Source: Patescibacteria group bacterium (GTDB lineage: Bacteria; Patescibacteriota; Saccharimonadia; Saccharimonadales; CAIOMD01). Taken from it: a DNA stretch of 7,141 nucleotides. The stretch is taken from assembly GCA_025453305.1 (NCBI GenBank), contig JALOQO010000029.1:1-7141 (forward strand), given 5' to 3'. Numbering within the stretch: the stretch's first letter is position 1; each line of letters opens with the position of its first letter. Shown piece by piece: positions 6,187 through 7,141 of this stretch. The notes beneath the pieces are model-generated. The model saw only the letters and a program-made list of their open reading frames with translations, was not told the DNA's origin and ran no database searches. Position numbers and translations under genes: made by a program.

Positions 6187-6804
6187 GTCATAACCACACA
6201 TTATTAGTTGAGATTTTTTTAGAAAATCTTTATCAAACAGTTCAAAAGACGACCGTAATAATCTAAGATCAACCAAGTGACTAATTCCACCTCCCCACAA
6301 AAATCTTATTTTTTCAGATGGTTTTTTATCAAAAATCCATTGTTGTTCGTCCAAATTAACTCCATTTTCAAGAACTGTTACATTTGGATTTTCTTCTGAT
6401 ATTCTTTCAGCAAATAAGGGCGTTGTTGTTGTTACGTGATCGGCTTCTCTTAATGCTTTAACTATAGCTTCATCAGCTTTTGTTTTTTTCCACATGTCAT
6501 AATTTCCATGCGATGGGCTAAGTATCCAATAATCGTCTATATCATACACTATTTTAATATTATTACCCTTAACAATTTGATTGAAAACATCAAAAAATTC
6601 AGGTTTAGCAAATGGAATTGCTTTATTATAAAAGACAATATTATATTGCTTCATAAAATTAGGATCCAAAAGGTTTAATGTTCCATCTTGAAGCATTCTT
6701 ATATCAATGTCGAAATCTGGATCATTTATTGTAAGATGAGGCATAAAATTACGATAATAACCGATCCCGTCCGTATCACTAGTTAAAACTAAAATTTTAA
6801 TCAT
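6004..6804 (-). CDS. glycosyltransferase-like protein, 3' end replaced
   Basis: The likely start is ATG 6804 (MIKILVLTSDTDGIGYYRN), because the 28 residues upstream to ATG 6888 look like translated AT-rich spacer. The N-terminal Rossmann-like half has the substrate loop DGIGYYR (12-18), IVFYNK (56-61), IKIVYDIDDYW (83-93), ADHVTTTTPLFAERI (121-135) and VTVLENGVN (142-150). The second domain opens with RFLWGGGISHLVDLRLL (167-183). This order fits a GT-B glycosyltransferase of the group 1/GT4 type; donor and acceptor are unknown. Authentic sequence ends near residue 230 (position about 6105-6120). The remaining residues to 6004 are antisense of pilC, so the C-terminal catalytic part is lost. 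No Shine-Dalgarno sequence is seen. The segment is AT-richer than the genes to the left. Family recognition is by motif pattern only. Confidence 0.65.
   Translation of the reverse strand: MIKILVLTSDTDGIGYYRNFMPHLTINDPDFDIDIRMLQDGTLNLLDPNFMKQYNIVFYNKAIPFAKPEFFDVFNQIVKGNNIKIVYDIDDYWILSPSHGNYDMWKKTKADEAIVKALREADHVTTTTPLFAERISEENPNVTVLENGVNLDEQQWIFDKKPSEKIRFLWGGGISHLVDLRLLRSSFELFDKDFLKKSQLIMCGYDLRVRTPKGMIQKSDPKTNAWSQFEDIFSNKINTNKSNYYYEYCIFFTKITNTNHNLGKHW
6105..6122. other. junction between pilC and the glycosyltransferase gene
   Basis: Left of this point the + strand reads as a normal PilC (FIGIYFIRKY). Right of it the - strand reads as a normal glycosyltransferase (NAWSQFEDIF). On each strand the frame stays open past the junction but becomes the antisense of the other gene. 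No insertion-sequence ends, target duplication, tRNA or integrase is visible. The exact base cannot be fixed because the boundary is AT-rich and may contain a few bases shared by both parents. Confidence 0.6.
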
Positions 6805-6888
6805 TTTTTCTACAATGCTTATTTTTTTTATATTTTTAAAATTTTCATCTGATTTTGATGGAAATGGTATATAAAATTTAATATACAT

Positions 6889-6894
6889 ATTATA
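6889..6894 (-). promoter_or_regulatory. possible -10 box for the glycosyltransferase gene
   Basis: TATAAT is read on the - strand at 6894-6889, in a long AT-rich stretch. It predicts a start near 6882 and a leader of about 78 bases to ATG 6804. The expected -35 position (6917-6912, ATAAAC) is poor. In such AT-rich DNA a chance match is likely. Nothing else was found between 6805 and 7086. Confidence 0.2.
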
Positions 6895-7086
6895 TAGTAA
6901 AAATAAAAAATGTTTATGTTGTTAACCAAAAATATTGAAATAGTAGTTTCTTCATCGGTTCAAATATTCATCTTTACACGTATCTTCAAACGAATAACAT
7001 TGCATAAAATTCATTTACTATTTTTAATGAAATCAAATAAAATCAACCAACAGACAGTTTTGTACCATTTATTCAGATAAGCTGTT

Positions 7087-7092
7087 TATAAT
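7087..7092 (+). promoter_or_regulatory. -10 box for the right-edge ORF, probably leaderless
   Basis: A perfect TATAAT ends 6 bases before the ATG at 7099, so the predicted +1 is the A of that ATG. This copies the layout of the PRC-barrel gene (701-716). The -35 region is weak: the best nearby hexamers are not at 17 bases. Confidence 0.4.
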
Positions 7093-7098
7093 TTTTGC

Positions 7099-7141
7099 AT
7101 GGTTTTCTTTAAAGAAAACAACCTTGCTCAGGCAGAAGAGG
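7099..7141 (+). CDS. start of an unrecognised ORF (3' end outside window)
   Basis: ATG 7099 opens a frame of 14 codons (MVFFKENNLAQAEE) that runs off the edge. An in-frame TAA at 7078-7080 leaves this as the only ATG available in frame. There is no Shine-Dalgarno sequence, but the TATAAT placed exactly for a leaderless start supports a real gene. It is too short to identify. Confidence 0.35.
   Translation, partial: MVFFKENNLAQAEE

Overview
The window looks like chromosomal DNA of a reduced-genome bacterium, probably of the Patescibacteria/CPR and most likely Saccharibacteria-like. This is an inference from protein character (RecA without an acidic tail, PilB and PilC homologues, tandem PRC-barrel protein), short intergenic gaps and moderate-to-low GC. 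No marker gene in the window settles the taxonomy. The standard genetic code fits: stops are TAA, TAG and, for recX, TGA, and no gene needs TGA read as an amino acid.

Left part (1-1268): the 3' end of an unrecognised + strand gene, one or two weak hairpins, then tsaE on the - strand (tRNA t6A modification ATPase). Divergent from tsaE is a PRC-barrel protein whose ATG lies 7 bases after a perfect TATAAT, suggesting a leaderless mRNA. Middle part (1214-3476): a tight - strand cluster recA - alpha/beta hydrolase - recX, with gaps of 3 and 6 bases, driven from a promoter in front of recA. The recX 3' end overlaps the PRC gene 3' end by 55 bases in convergent orientation. Right-middle part (3595-6120): a + strand pair encoding a PilB/GspE-type ATPase and a PilC/GspF-type platform protein, the core of a type IV pilus machine, divergent from recA. 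Right part (6105-7141): an AT-richer segment with a - strand glycosyltransferase-like gene and the first 14 codons of a + strand ORF at the edge.

Two observations stand out. First, a 14-base palindrome immediately upstream of tsaE (600-613) matches the dyad in the recA promoter (3457-3470) at 11 of 14 positions. Both fit TRCTAARTTTAGYA and both lie over or beside start signals, so they may be operators of one regulator, possibly of the DNA-damage response. Second, pilC and the glycosyltransferase gene both lose their recognisable 3' parts at the same point, near 6105-6122, and each reading frame then runs through the antisense of the other. This is either a real deletion fusing two convergent genes or an assembly chimera. 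I found no CRISPR array, tRNA, rRNA or insertion sequence.
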